The notes under the pieces were generated by a model, which saw nothing but the letters and a program-made list of their open reading frames with translations, was not told where the DNA came from and made no database searches. Made by a program: the position numbers and the translations under genes. Below, piece by piece: positions 9,284 to 15,425 of a stretch of 15,484 nucleotides of DNA; within the stretch, counting starts at the first letter, position 1; every line of letters begins with the position of its first letter. Origin of the DNA: JANQLU01 sp964434955 (GTDB lineage: Bacteria; Planctomycetota; Planctomycetia; Pirellulales; Pirellulaceae); NCBI GenBank assembly GCA_964434955.1, contig CAYSXI010000128.1, positions 1-15,484 on the forward strand, read 5' to 3'.

Positions 9284-10134
9284 TGGAGCGACCATCGAAA
9301 TCGTTTGGGTTCACAAGCGCGATGCTTGGCTTCATGCTCGCCGTTTGCGTCTCGCAAAATCTGGTTGGCCAGGAGAATCGATCGCCGACAGTCGGAGCTC
9401 CTGGTTTTGTCGATCAAATCAAACTGCCCGGATCGGAACTTGCCGCCAAGCCCGTCAGCGACGACCGGGTTCCCATCGTTGTGCGTATCGTCAAGACATT
9501 TCCCCACGGCGATCATTTTCGCTACGACATTGCCTTTCAAGGCCTCGAACCGGGCGAATACAATCTGGCCGATTATCTCGTTCGCAAGGACGGATCGTCG
9601 ACGGAGGACTTGCCGGAAATCAAAGTTGAGATTCGCTCCCTGTTACCGCCGGGCCAGATCGAACCGAATCAGCTTGAAAACAGCATTCTTCCTCGACTCG
9701 GCGGTTACAAATCGTTGATGGTGATCGCCATTGTTTTCTGGTCCATCGTATTTGCCGGTTTGATCCTGCTGGGCTGGAAAAGGAAAGAAACGGCGCCAAT
9801 CATTGAAACCAAAAAATCATTTGCCGATTTATTGCGTCCTCGCCTGGAGCAGGCCATGCGGGGCGAATTGCATCATACGCAGCTTGCCGAGCTGGAACGC
9901 ATGTTGATCGCGTTCTGGCGAAGAAGGCTTGATCTCGAAGGGGTCGCGATTGAATCCGCGATCGAAAAAATCAAAGCCAATCCCGAGGCGGGTCCGACGG
10001 TACTGCAGCTGGAAAAGTGGATTCATAGTCCTCATGCGCAATCGGATGTTTCGCTTCAACAGCTGCTGGCTCCTTACGAGTCGATTCCTTCAGAGCTACT
10101 GAGCATGGAAGAGTCGGAGGTGGTTGGCGGATGA
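9283..10134 (+). CDS. Membrane protein of unknown family in BatD-like operon position
   Basis: The protein has 283 residues from ATG 9283; a GTG at 9280 adds one residue and is equally possible. A hydrophobic N-terminal segment (about 10-27) looks like a signal peptide or anchor. A predicted extracytoplasmic, beta-rich domain of about 110 residues follows, then one strong transmembrane helix (about 143-164, MVIAIVFWSIVFAGLILLG) with a basic WKRKE stop-transfer sequence. The last 115 residues should be cytoplasmic and helical. I do not recognise a named family. Its location between DUF58 and two VWA proteins, and its exterior-domain/helix/cytoplasmic-tail layout, resemble BatD or DUF4381 proteins of Bat operons, but that is inference from position. 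It overlaps DUF58 by 1 nt and the next gene by 4 nt. Confidence 0.85.
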   Translation: MERPSKSFGFTSAMLGFMLAVCVSQNLVGQENRSPTVGAPGFVDQIKLPGSELAAKPVSDDRVPIVVRIVKTFPHGDHFRYDIAFQGLEPGEYNLADYLVRKDGSSTEDLPEIKVEIRSLLPPGQIEPNQLENSILPRLGGYKSLMVIAIVFWSIVFAGLILLGWKRKETAPIIETKKSFADLLRPRLEQAMRGELHHTQLAELERMLIAFWRRRLDLEGVAIESAIEKIKANPEAGPTVLQLEKWIHSPHAQSDVSLQQLLAPYESIPSELLSMEESEVVGG

Positions 10135-11048
10135 GTTTTGCAAATTGGTACGTCTTGTTTGGGCTCTTCATTCCGGCGATGTTGCTGGTCTGGATCTGGC
10201 TTCGGCAAACTCGGCCGGTCGTCCTCCCGCAAGACCACGGAATTGCCCGGCGTGGGTTGTTCTGGACTGGCTTGATCAATGTCATGCTTTCCGCCGGTCC
10301 ACTCATGTTGGCCCTGGCCATCATCTTGCTTGCCGGACCGCGGCATTTGAGTGTTCCCAAGGCAAAGCGAGAACTGACAAACATCGAGTTTTGCCTCGAC
10401 CTGAGCGGAAGCATGCGTCAGCCCTTTGGAAACGCCTCCCGCTATGACGTGGCGATGGATTCCATCAATGAATTTGTTTCGTTGCGCGAGGGAGATGCGT
10501 TTGGGCTAACTGTCTTTGGCGACAATGCCGAACACTGGATTCCCTTGACCACGGACCCTTCCGCATTCCGCTGTGCGAAACCTTTTTTGAACCCGGCCAG
10601 ACTTCCTCCCGGGTACGGCGGTGGAACGATGATCGGGAAGGGGCTTCGCAAATGCCAGGAGACATTAACGTCTCGCGAAAAGGGAGACCGAATGATCATC
10701 CTGGTTTCCGATGGTGCCAGTTTTGATTTGGGAAATGGCCAGGAAGAAGAAATCGCTCGCTCACTCCGCGAAGACAACATCGTGGTTTATTCGATTCACA
10801 TCGGCGGAGGAACTTCGCCTCCTGAAGTCTCGACGATCACCAACATTACCGGGGGCGAGTCCTTTAGCCCGGACAACCAGCAAGCATTGCAGGATGTTTT
10901 TCGCCGAATCGACAAGATGCAAGTCGCGGAAATGAACCAGACCTACGCCGAAGTTCTGGATTGGTTTGGTCCTTTTTCGATCGCGGGACTTGTCTTTCTC
11001 GGACTTGGTATGACCTGGATGATGGGCTTGAGGTACACGCCATGGTAA
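10131..11048 (+). CDS. Membrane-anchored VWA protein, BatA-like
   Basis: The protein has 305 residues. Two N-terminal transmembrane helices (about 6-24 and 45-69) precede a von Willebrand A domain with a complete metal-ion-dependent adhesion site: DLSGS (D90, S92, S94), Thr in GGGT (T166) and Asp in VSDG (D194). A third helix lies at about 277-298. This two-helices/VWA/one-helix layout is that of BatA/BatB proteins from Bacteroides aerotolerance (Bat) operons, which interact with MoxR ATPases. The VWA domain should face the periplasm. The ATG overlaps the preceding stop (ATGA), so translation is probably coupled. Confidence 0.92.
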   Translation: MSFANWYVLFGLFIPAMLLVWIWLRQTRPVVLPQDHGIARRGLFWTGLINVMLSAGPLMLALAIILLAGPRHLSVPKAKRELTNIEFCLDLSGSMRQPFGNASRYDVAMDSINEFVSLREGDAFGLTVFGDNAEHWIPLTTDPSAFRCAKPFLNPARLPPGYGGGTMIGKGLRKCQETLTSREKGDRMIILVSDGASFDLGNGQEEEIARSLREDNIVVYSIHIGGGTSPPEVSTITNITGGESFSPDNQQALQDVFRRIDKMQVAEMNQTYAEVLDWFGPFSIAGLVFLGLGMTWMMGLRYTPW

Positions 11049-12001
11049 CGGAACTCATCGCATTGGCGGTCATGCTGGTCGCGGCGGTTGCCGAGCTGAT
11101 TCACTTTTGGAGAATTCAGCGCGTCGGGCACTTGGCGTTTGGCCCAAAAAACCGGCCGGCAATCTGGGTCTACCTCGCGGCTCCATTCCGGGTGATTGCG
11201 GTGGCGCTCATTGCCTGGGGATTCTTGTCACTAATATTGGTTGTCGAAGCCAAAGTCCATCAAGCGGACACGATTCAACCGAACGATTACAAGCACCTGG
11301 TATTGATTGTCGACGTTTCCCCCAGCATGCACTTGAAGGACGCGGGAGTGGATGGAGATTTGACCCGACGCAAACGGGCGTCGGACGTTCTCGAGTCCGT
11401 CTTCAATCGTATCCCAATGCGAGGATTCAAAACGACCGTGATTGGGGTCTACACCGATGCCAAACCGATCATTGAGGATTCCAAGGATCATGAAGTCGTC
11501 CGGCATATCCTGGAAGAGCTACCGATGTACCACGCGTACAAGCCCGGTAAGACCAAGCTGATGGATGGAATCAGCATGGCAGCCAAAATATCGAAACGCT
11601 GGAATCCCAACAGCACCTATATCGTTCTTTTGACTGATGGCGACACCGTGCCTCCTACCGGAATGCCCAAGCTCCCCGCTTCGGTGGCGGAATTCGTGGT
11701 TGTTGGCGTCGGCGATCCCCATACGGGAAAATTCATTGATGGCCACATGTCCCGGCAGGATCAAAATACCCTGAGACAAATCTCCAATCGATTAAGTGGC
11801 TATTACCACGATGGAAATCAAAAACACTTGCCGGCGGATGTGATCGCCCGCCTGAATCGCACCAAAGACAAAAAGGGAATTGAGAATTGGACCAGGCGAG
11901 AATGGGCATTGGCATCGATCCTTTTAGGGACAACGATTTTTGCCTTCCTGCCGATTTTGCTCAATTACTTTGGTACGTTTTATCGCCCCGGCGTACGCTG
12001 A
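11042..12001 (+). CDS. Second membrane-anchored VWA protein, BatB-like
   Basis: The protein has 319 residues from ATG 11042. An upstream in-frame ATG at 10961 would add 27 unlikely residues inside the previous gene. The 11042 start gives a proper hydrophobic N-terminus and a 7-nt overlap with the upstream stop. Helices lie at about 4-22 and 48-68. The VWA domain has an intact MIDAS: DVSPS (D91, S93, S95), T171 in KTKLMDG and D199 in LLTDGD. A C-terminal helix is at about 288-309. The divergence from its neighbour and the loss of the GGT motif around the MIDAS Thr suggest a paralogue with a different partner. It is the last gene of the MoxR operon. Confidence 0.92.
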   Translation: MVTELIALAVMLVAAVAELIHFWRIQRVGHLAFGPKNRPAIWVYLAAPFRVIAVALIAWGFLSLILVVEAKVHQADTIQPNDYKHLVLIVDVSPSMHLKDAGVDGDLTRRKRASDVLESVFNRIPMRGFKTTVIGVYTDAKPIIEDSKDHEVVRHILEELPMYHAYKPGKTKLMDGISMAAKISKRWNPNSTYIVLLTDGDTVPPTGMPKLPASVAEFVVVGVGDPHTGKFIDGHMSRQDQNTLRQISNRLSGYYHDGNQKHLPADVIARLNRTKDKKGIENWTRREWALASILLGTTIFAFLPILLNYFGTFYRPGVR

Positions 12002-12090
12002 CGGACTCGGTATTGGTTGACGCTCCGGCGAGGGTTGAAAGCCTCAATTCATTTCGACTGCGTCGAGATTCGCCGTTGGATGGCTGACGA
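12002..12090. other. Short convergent intergenic region
   Basis: This is 89 bp between the end of the MoxR/VWA operon and the end of the minus-strand oxidoreductase gene. A stem of 7 bp including one G-U pair (12084-12090 with 12096-12102) surrounds the oxidoreductase stop codon but has no T-tract on either side. No clear intrinsic terminator is visible. Confidence 0.5.
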
Positions 12091-13107
12091 TCAGGTCGTC
12101 GGCTGATTGGTCACCACCACTTTGCCAACCGCTTGTCTGCTTTCCAGCCGCGCATGCGCTCGTCCGACATCCTCGAGTGCGAACGGGCGTTCATCCAGGA
12201 TGGGTCGCAGTTTTCCTAGCTCGGCAATGGCTGCCAACTCGCGAAGGATGGCCCCATGCTGTTCGCGTTTGACTGCGTGAAGCATCGGGATCAGCATAAA
12301 AACGACATGAATGGATAGTCCTTTGAAATGAGCCAAAGTCAAATCCAGTTCCAACATGGACACCGTCGTGACGATTTGACCATTGAGTGCCGCGGCCTCA
12401 AAGGAGTTCAACATGTTGGCTCCGCCGACCGAATCAAACACCAGGTCAAATCCGTTCTTGCCGACGTGTTTCGCGACGTAGTCTTGAACGGACTCCGTTT
12501 TGTAGTTGATCGGAATCGCATTGAGGGACTCAATCAGCTCAAGTTGTTTTTGGCCGCCGCCTGTTGAATGAACCTTCGCGCCAAAGTGATTGGCCAGTTG
12601 CAAGGCAACATGCCCGACTCCGCCCGTGCCGCCGTGAACGAGCACATTTTGTCCGGATTGGATACCGGCTCGCTGCAATCCTTCGAATGCCGTGATTCCG
12701 ACCAGTGGCAAGGCGGCCGCCTCAGTCATGCTCAGGTTTTTCGGCTTATGCGCGATCAGGTTATGGTCGGCAACAATGTACTCGGCGAGGGTACCCGGAA
12801 GATCCGCCAGCCCACCGGCACAGCCGTAGACTTCGTCTCCCACCGAAAAGCTGTCTGCCCCTGCCCCTGCCCCTGCCCCTTCTCCCACAGCTTCAACGGT
12901 TCCGGAAAAGTCCATTCCCAGAATGGCGGGCGGTTCCGGAGAGAGGGGCAGTTGCTGCCCCATTTTTCGAATCATCGTATCGACGGTGTTCACACTGGAT
13001 GCGGCGATTCGGATCAGGACATGTCCCGGCCGCACCGTGGGCTTCTCGACTTCGGCCAACTCGAACGTTGCATCCTCACCGTAGGATTTGATGATCATGG
13101 CTTTCAT
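12091..13107 (-). CDS. Zinc-independent quinone oxidoreductase (MDR superfamily)
   Basis: The protein has 338 residues, typical of zeta-crystallin/QOR-like medium-chain reductases. The N-terminal GroES-like domain (1 to about 125) contains GMDFSGTVEAVGEG. The Rossmann domain has the NADPH-binding motif HGGTGGVGHVA (158-168). The structural and catalytic zinc ligands of alcohol dehydrogenases are absent. These enzymes reduce quinones or activated alkenes with NADPH in the cytoplasm. An AAGGAG ribosome-binding site lies 7 nt before the start. It is the downstream gene of a two-gene operon, 21 bp after the crotonase gene. Residues 77-84 are (Gly-Ala)4 encoded by a hexanucleotide repeat, lengthening a loop that is usually short (GEGVxxFxVGDEV in relatives). 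The actual substrate cannot be told from sequence. Confidence 0.92.
   Translation of the reverse strand: MKAMIIKSYGEDATFELAEVEKPTVRPGHVLIRIAASSVNTVDTMIRKMGQQLPLSPEPPAILGMDFSGTVEAVGEGAGAGAGADSFSVGDEVYGCAGGLADLPGTLAEYIVADHNLIAHKPKNLSMTEAAALPLVGITAFEGLQRAGIQSGQNVLVHGGTGGVGHVALQLANHFGAKVHSTGGGQKQLELIESLNAIPINYKTESVQDYVAKHVGKNGFDLVFDSVGGANMLNSFEAAALNGQIVTTVSMLELDLTLAHFKGLSIHVVFMLIPMLHAVKREQHGAILRELAAIAELGKLRPILDERPFALEDVGRAHARLESRQAVGKVVVTNQPTT
12855..12878. repeat. In-frame hexanucleotide microsatellite, four copies of CTGCCC
   Basis: Four perfect tandem CTGCCC units on the plus strand encode four Gly-Ala dipeptides on the minus strand, inside the oxidoreductase GroES-like domain. Because the unit is 6 bp, gain or loss of copies changes loop length without a frameshift. 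Confidence 0.9.
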
Positions 13108-13114
13108 GGTTTAT

Positions 13115-13120
13115 CTCCTT
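13115..13120 (-). promoter_or_regulatory. Strong Shine-Dalgarno for the quinone oxidoreductase
   Basis: On the minus strand this reads AAGGAG, 7 nt before the ATG. It is unusually strong for this window and fixes the start codon at 13107. Confidence 0.85.
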
Positions 13121-13128
13121 GAGCCGCG

Positions 13129-13974
13129 TTACTGAATCTCTTGAACGTCCATGACAAGGTCATTCCACTTTCGTTGATTCTCCATCTGGTGTTCCAGGCC
13201 TTTGTCGTCGGCAATCGAAAATCGTTTGATCGCCGGCGTTTTACTTGTTGCCTGGTATAGCCAAAAGGCTTCCGCTTGAAGCGCATCGGCAATGGGTTTG
13301 TCGATGGATTCGTAGACAGCCTTTTTGCAGGCTTCAATCGAAGCCGCCGGGAACCTGGCAATTCGTTTGGCCAAGGCGTCGACGTAGCTGCCGATTTCGT
13401 CCGGGTCCAAAGCCTTGTTGATCGTGCCATAGGCCTCGGCTTCATCGGCATCGAAATCCCGAGCGCTCAGAACAATTTCCAACGCGCGTCCCAAACCGAC
13501 TTGGCGAGCCATCCGCGACGCGCCCCCACCGCAGGGCAGAATCCCCATCCCCACTTCCATTTGCATGAGTTTGAACTTGCCGCGGGCGGCAAATCTCATA
13601 TCGCAAGCCAGAGCAAACTCATGGCCCCCACCGCGCGCAAATCCTTCCAATTTTGCAATCGTCACCTGCGGAAGTTGGCTGATTCTCTCAAGAACAATTT
13701 GCAAATCCAAAAGCTGAACCGCTTCGCGCGACACCGCTTCCTCCGACATTTCTCTCAATAGGTTGGTATCGTAATGGCATACCCAAATCTCTGGGTGAGC
13801 CGACTGAAACACAACCACTTTGATATCGCGATCTCGTTCCAATCTCATCGCCAGTCGATTGAGATCCGATAGCATGTCCTGCCCTTGAAGATTGACGGGC
13901 GGAAAGTCAATCGTCACCGTGAGAATGCCATCCCCGAGATCGGTGCGAAACGTTTTGAAGCCCTCGTATTTCAT
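13129..13974 (-). CDS. Crotonase-fold enoyl-CoA hydratase/isomerase family protein
   Basis: The protein has 281 residues starting MKYEGFKTFRTDLG. An open extension upstream to 14115 is rejected because GGAGAG lies 5 nt before this ATG and the extension would cross the promoter region and overlap the HxlR gene. The crotonase fold shows the two oxyanion-hole regions: SAHPEIWVCHYD (about 58-69) and GFARGGGHEFALACD (about 111-125). The two glutamates used by enoyl-CoA hydratases appear conserved: E119 in GGGHE and E140 in MQMEVGMG. The C-terminal about 40 residues extend past the core. Known family members act on CoA thioesters, but the substrate here is not predictable. It is the first gene of an operon with the quinone oxidoreductase and is divergent from an HxlR regulator that may control it. 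Confidence 0.9.
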   Translation of the reverse strand: MKYEGFKTFRTDLGDGILTVTIDFPPVNLQGQDMLSDLNRLAMRLERDRDIKVVVFQSAHPEIWVCHYDTNLLREMSEEAVSREAVQLLDLQIVLERISQLPQVTIAKLEGFARGGGHEFALACDMRFAARGKFKLMQMEVGMGILPCGGGASRMARQVGLGRALEIVLSARDFDADEAEAYGTINKALDPDEIGSYVDALAKRIARFPAASIEACKKAVYESIDKPIADALQAEAFWLYQATSKTPAIKRFSIADDKGLEHQMENQRKWNDLVMDVQEIQ

Positions 13975-13979
13975 TCTTG

Positions 13980-13985
13980 CTCTCC
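13980..13985 (-). promoter_or_regulatory. Shine-Dalgarno that decides the crotonase start
   Basis: On the minus strand this reads GGAGAG, 5 nt before the ATG whose last base is 13974. It supports the 281-residue form over the longer open frame. Confidence 0.7.
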
Positions 13986-14013
13986 ATCCATTCCTGCCGC
14001 GAGTCATTTTCGC

Positions 14014-14042
14014 TTGTCTTGCAAAATCAACGGATGCATAAT
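14014..14042 (+). promoter_or_regulatory. Candidate promoter for the HxlR regulator
   Basis: TTGTCT (14014-14019) and CATAAT (14037-14042) are separated by exactly 17 bp. They match the sigma-70-type consensus at 4/6 and 5/6 and end 53 bp before the HxlR start. Confidence 0.45.
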
Positions 14043-14065
14043 ATCGACCGGTTCCGATCGAACAA
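14038..14065 (-). promoter_or_regulatory. Candidate divergent promoter for the crotonase operon
   Basis: Read on the minus strand, TTGTTC (14065-14060) and TATTAT (14043-14038) are 16 bp apart. The -10 matches 5/6 and the -35 is weak. It shares its -10 bases with the plus-strand promoter, so the two promoters would compete or be co-regulated. Confidence 0.35.
14044..14061. promoter_or_regulatory. Imperfect palindrome, candidate HxlR operator
   Basis: TCGACCGGTTCCGATCGA is an 18-bp dyad with arms of 8 and one mismatched pair. It sits inside the spacer of the minus-strand promoter and just past the -10 of the plus-strand promoter. HxlR-family regulators are winged-helix dimers that bind dyads in divergent promoters, so the location fits an autoregulatory operator. 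This is inference from position and symmetry only. Confidence 0.35.
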
Positions 14066-14095
14066 GAACGCACATTTTGGACAGGTAGGCACAGA

Positions 14096-14473
14096 ATGGA
14101 TACCAAACAACGCACGAGACATACCAGTTACCAAATGCCCGCGTGTCCGGTCGAAGCAACCCTGGAACTGATTGGAGGAAAGTGGAAAGGAATTGTTCTG
14201 TTTTATTTGCTGGACGGGAAGCTTCGGTTTAGTGAATTGAAACGCAGGATTGGTTGCGTTACGCAACGAATGTTGACGAAGCAGCTTCGGGAGTTGGAAG
14301 CGACGGGTTTGGNNNNNNNNNNTGTGTATGCGGAAGTTCCCCCCAAGGTGGAATACGAGTTAACCAAGGAAGGCAAATCGTTAAAGCCGATTCTCAACGC
14401 CTTAAAAAAGTGGGGGGATTCCCATGCTTTGAAACTCCTTCAGAAATACTCGGAGAAGCAGGAATCTGAGTAA
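14096..14473 (+). CDS. HxlR/DUF24-family winged-helix transcriptional regulator (contains 10-N gap)
   Basis: The protein has 125 residues including four undetermined ones. The family signature is intact: CPVEATLELIGGKWK (17-31), LRFSELKRRIGCVTQRMLTKQLRELEATGL (recognition helix region) and VYAEVPPKVEYELTKEGKSLKPIL (wing). Family members normally have three or four residues of the type V-H-R-x between GL and VY, which is exactly what ten Ns plus the flanking bases would encode, so no frameshift is expected. Cys17 corresponds to the conserved N-terminal cysteine used for redox or electrophile sensing in YodB, HypR and QorR. The gene is divergent from the crotonase-quinone oxidoreductase operon, suggesting it represses that operon until oxidised or alkylated. 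Only a weak AGG-type ribosome-binding site is visible. Confidence 0.92.
   Translation: MDTKQRTRHTSYQMPACPVEATLELIGGKWKGIVLFYLLDGKLRFSELKRRIGCVTQRMLTKQLRELEATGLXXXXVYAEVPPKVEYELTKEGKSLKPILNALKKWGDSHALKLLQKYSEKQESE
14313..14322. other. Assembly gap (10 Ns) within the HxlR gene
   Basis: Ten undetermined bases lie in the recognition-helix-to-wing segment. Unlike the other gap, the flanks show no inverted duplication, and the length agrees with the conserved protein spacing. Confidence 0.95.
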
Positions 14474-14527
14474 CTCGAGGTCCAACAAGGCAAATCCGGG
14501 AAAAACTTCGACGATTTTTGGCGGTTC

Positions 14528-14550
14528 ACCTTCATTTTGTGCCTGAAGGT
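14528..14550. other. Short hairpin downstream of HxlR
   Basis: A perfect 7-bp stem (ACCTTCA with TGAAGGT) encloses a 9-nt loop in the 151-bp region between HxlR and the TPR gene. It is followed by TTCAAAAAA rather than a T-tract on the plus strand, so it is not a canonical intrinsic terminator. It may slow or end HxlR transcription. The rest of the region holds only the candidate promoter of the TPR gene. Confidence 0.3.
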
Positions 14551-14559
14551 TCAAAAAAC

Positions 14560-14588
14560 TTCGCTTGAATACCGAATTCTGATATATT
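14560..14588 (+). promoter_or_regulatory. Candidate promoter for the TPR-like gene
   Basis: TATATT at 14583-14588 (5/6 match to the -10 consensus) lies 37 bp before the TPR-like start, with a weak TTCGCT 17 bp upstream. A GGAG ribosome-binding site at 14613-14616, 8 nt before the ATG, completes the initiation region. Confidence 0.4.
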
Positions 14589-14624
14589 GAAACACGTACA
14601 AGTCGGCAAAACGGAGATCATCGA

Positions 14625-15218
14625 ATGAGAATCTTTCTGATTGTCGCTTGGCTTTTTGTTGGATTGGGTGGTTTGATTTACCACTTTGGTCCCGGTCAGC
14701 AACGGATCGAGATGGATCGAATTGACCAGGTCATTACAAAAGCCAGGCTCAGTGTTCAGGAAAAGGATTGGCAACAGGCCGTCGAAAACTACGACGAAGC
14801 CCTAAGCGCCATCCCGTCGGAAAACAAAACGCAGATCCAAAAAATCTCACTGGAAAAAGCCAAGGCCCAGATGATGGCCAAGCAGCTTCCAGATGCTCGC
14901 AAGTCCCTGGCGACATTGCTGGACGATGTTCGAGGCAACGAAGACGCGGAGCCGGAATTCGTTGCGGACGTCCAAGCAACGCTGGCCAATTCGCAATATT
15001 ACATGACCTGGTTGATGCGTTTGGAAGGCTTACCGGAAGAGGAATGGAAGCCGGAAATCGAAGCCGCCCGCCAACACTACACGCAGCTGGTCAATCAAGC
15101 CAAGGAATCCGGAAACGCGGATTTGCTTGAGCGGAGCAAAGAAGATCTCGAATCCTCGATCCGACTGGCTCGGATGGATCTTAGCGAGCTACAGGGCCTG
15201 CCGTTGCCCAGCCAATGA
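14625..15218 (+). CDS. Membrane-anchored TPR-like protein
   Basis: The product as read has 197 residues. Residues 3-19 form one hydrophobic helix (FLIVAWLFVGLGGLIYHFG), an uncleaved anchor or signal. The rest is helical: residues about 32-102 contain TPR-like helix pairs (KDWQQAVENYDEALSAIP is a clear TPR helix A/B pattern), and about 112-188 contain ANSQYYMTWLMRLEG and further amphipathic helices. TPR proteins act as scaffolds for protein complexes, here probably on the periplasmic side. The gene has its own candidate promoter, GGAG ribosome-binding site and terminator and appears monocistronic. Its frame ends at TGA 15216-15218, but after a second TGA at 15228 it continues in the same frame with a Gly/Lys/Arg-rich tail (see separate entry), so the true C-terminus may lie further downstream. 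No partner can be named. Confidence 0.85.
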   Translation: MRIFLIVAWLFVGLGGLIYHFGPGQQRIEMDRIDQVITKARLSVQEKDWQQAVENYDEALSAIPSENKTQIQKISLEKAKAQMMAKQLPDARKSLATLLDDVRGNEDAEPEFVADVQATLANSQYYMTWLMRLEGLPEEEWKPEIEAARQHYTQLVNQAKESGNADLLERSKEDLESSIRLARMDLSELQGLPLPSQ

Positions 15219-15323
15219 CAGGGCACGTGAAGTGGCAACAAGCCAGGTCGCGGTCGCGGCAAAAAACGCAAAAAAGGAAACGGGGCAGGATCAATGAAAG
15301 TGCCGGATGGCAACGGATCCTAG
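15216..15323 (+). other. In-frame open tail beyond two TGA codons of the TPR-like gene
   Basis: In the frame of the TPR-like gene, TGA (15216-15218) is followed by Gln-Gly-Thr, a second TGA (15228-15230), then 30 sense codons to TAG at 15321-15323. The tail reads SGNKPGRGRGKKRKK and then GNGAGSMKVPDGNGS. Such a basic, glycine-rich end is what I would expect as a C-terminal tail of this kind of planctomycete protein, and I recall relatives having cysteines near the equivalent positions, though I cannot verify that here. An overlapping ORF in another frame (15215-15415) crosses the terminator and is not credible. Confidence 0.4.
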
Positions 15324-15360
15324 AAATTCCAGGACGGGATTGCACAAAATACCAGTCAAG

Positions 15361-15387
15361 GGCCGAACGAATCGTTCGGCCTTTTTT
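15361..15387 (+). terminator. Intrinsic terminator of the TPR-like gene
   Basis: A perfect 10-bp stem (GGCCGAACGA with TCGTTCGGCC, one base between the arms, so a few inner pairs open to form the loop) is followed directly by six Ts. It is a classic rho-independent terminator and the clearest in the window. Because of its symmetry and the AA before it, it is mainly oriented for plus-strand transcripts. Confidence 0.93.
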
Positions 15388-15396
15388 GTTTAATGC

Positions 15397-15402
15397 TAGA
15401 AT
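15397..15402 (+). promoter_or_regulatory. Candidate extended -10 promoter element near window edge
   Basis: TGCTAGAAT gives a TGN extension (15394-15396) plus TAGAAT (5/6 match). No good -35 is present. It lies just after the terminator, so it could drive the next gene; an ATG occupies the last three bases of the window (15482-15484), but no ribosome-binding site precedes it. Confidence 0.25.
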
Positions 15403-15405
15403 AGA

Positions 15406-15425
15406 GGCTGGTTAGCCCTTTTTTT
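15406..15425 (+). terminator. Possible weak second terminator
   Basis: A 4-bp stem (GGCT with AGCC, loop GGTT) followed by C and seven Ts. The stem is short, so it would at most back up the strong terminator about 20 bp upstream. The remaining bases to 15484 contain no feature I can support. Confidence 0.3.

Noticed and set aside
10961..11041. N-terminal extension of the second VWA protein
   Set aside because: It lies within the preceding VWA gene, lacks a ribosome-binding site and would spoil the membrane-segment start. ATG 11042 fits the operon's overlapping-start pattern.
12084..12102. Bidirectional terminator at the convergent gene ends
   Set aside because: The stem is short with a G-U pair and there is no T-tract on either side.
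13975..14115. 47-residue extension of the crotonase
   Set aside because: It would cover the whole intergenic region and overlap HxlR. The ATG at 13974 has a GGAGAG ribosome-binding site and gives the normal family N-terminus.
15215..15415. 66-residue open frame overlapping the end of the TPR-like gene
   Set aside because: It runs through the strong terminator at 15361-15387 and is in a different frame from the plausible tail.
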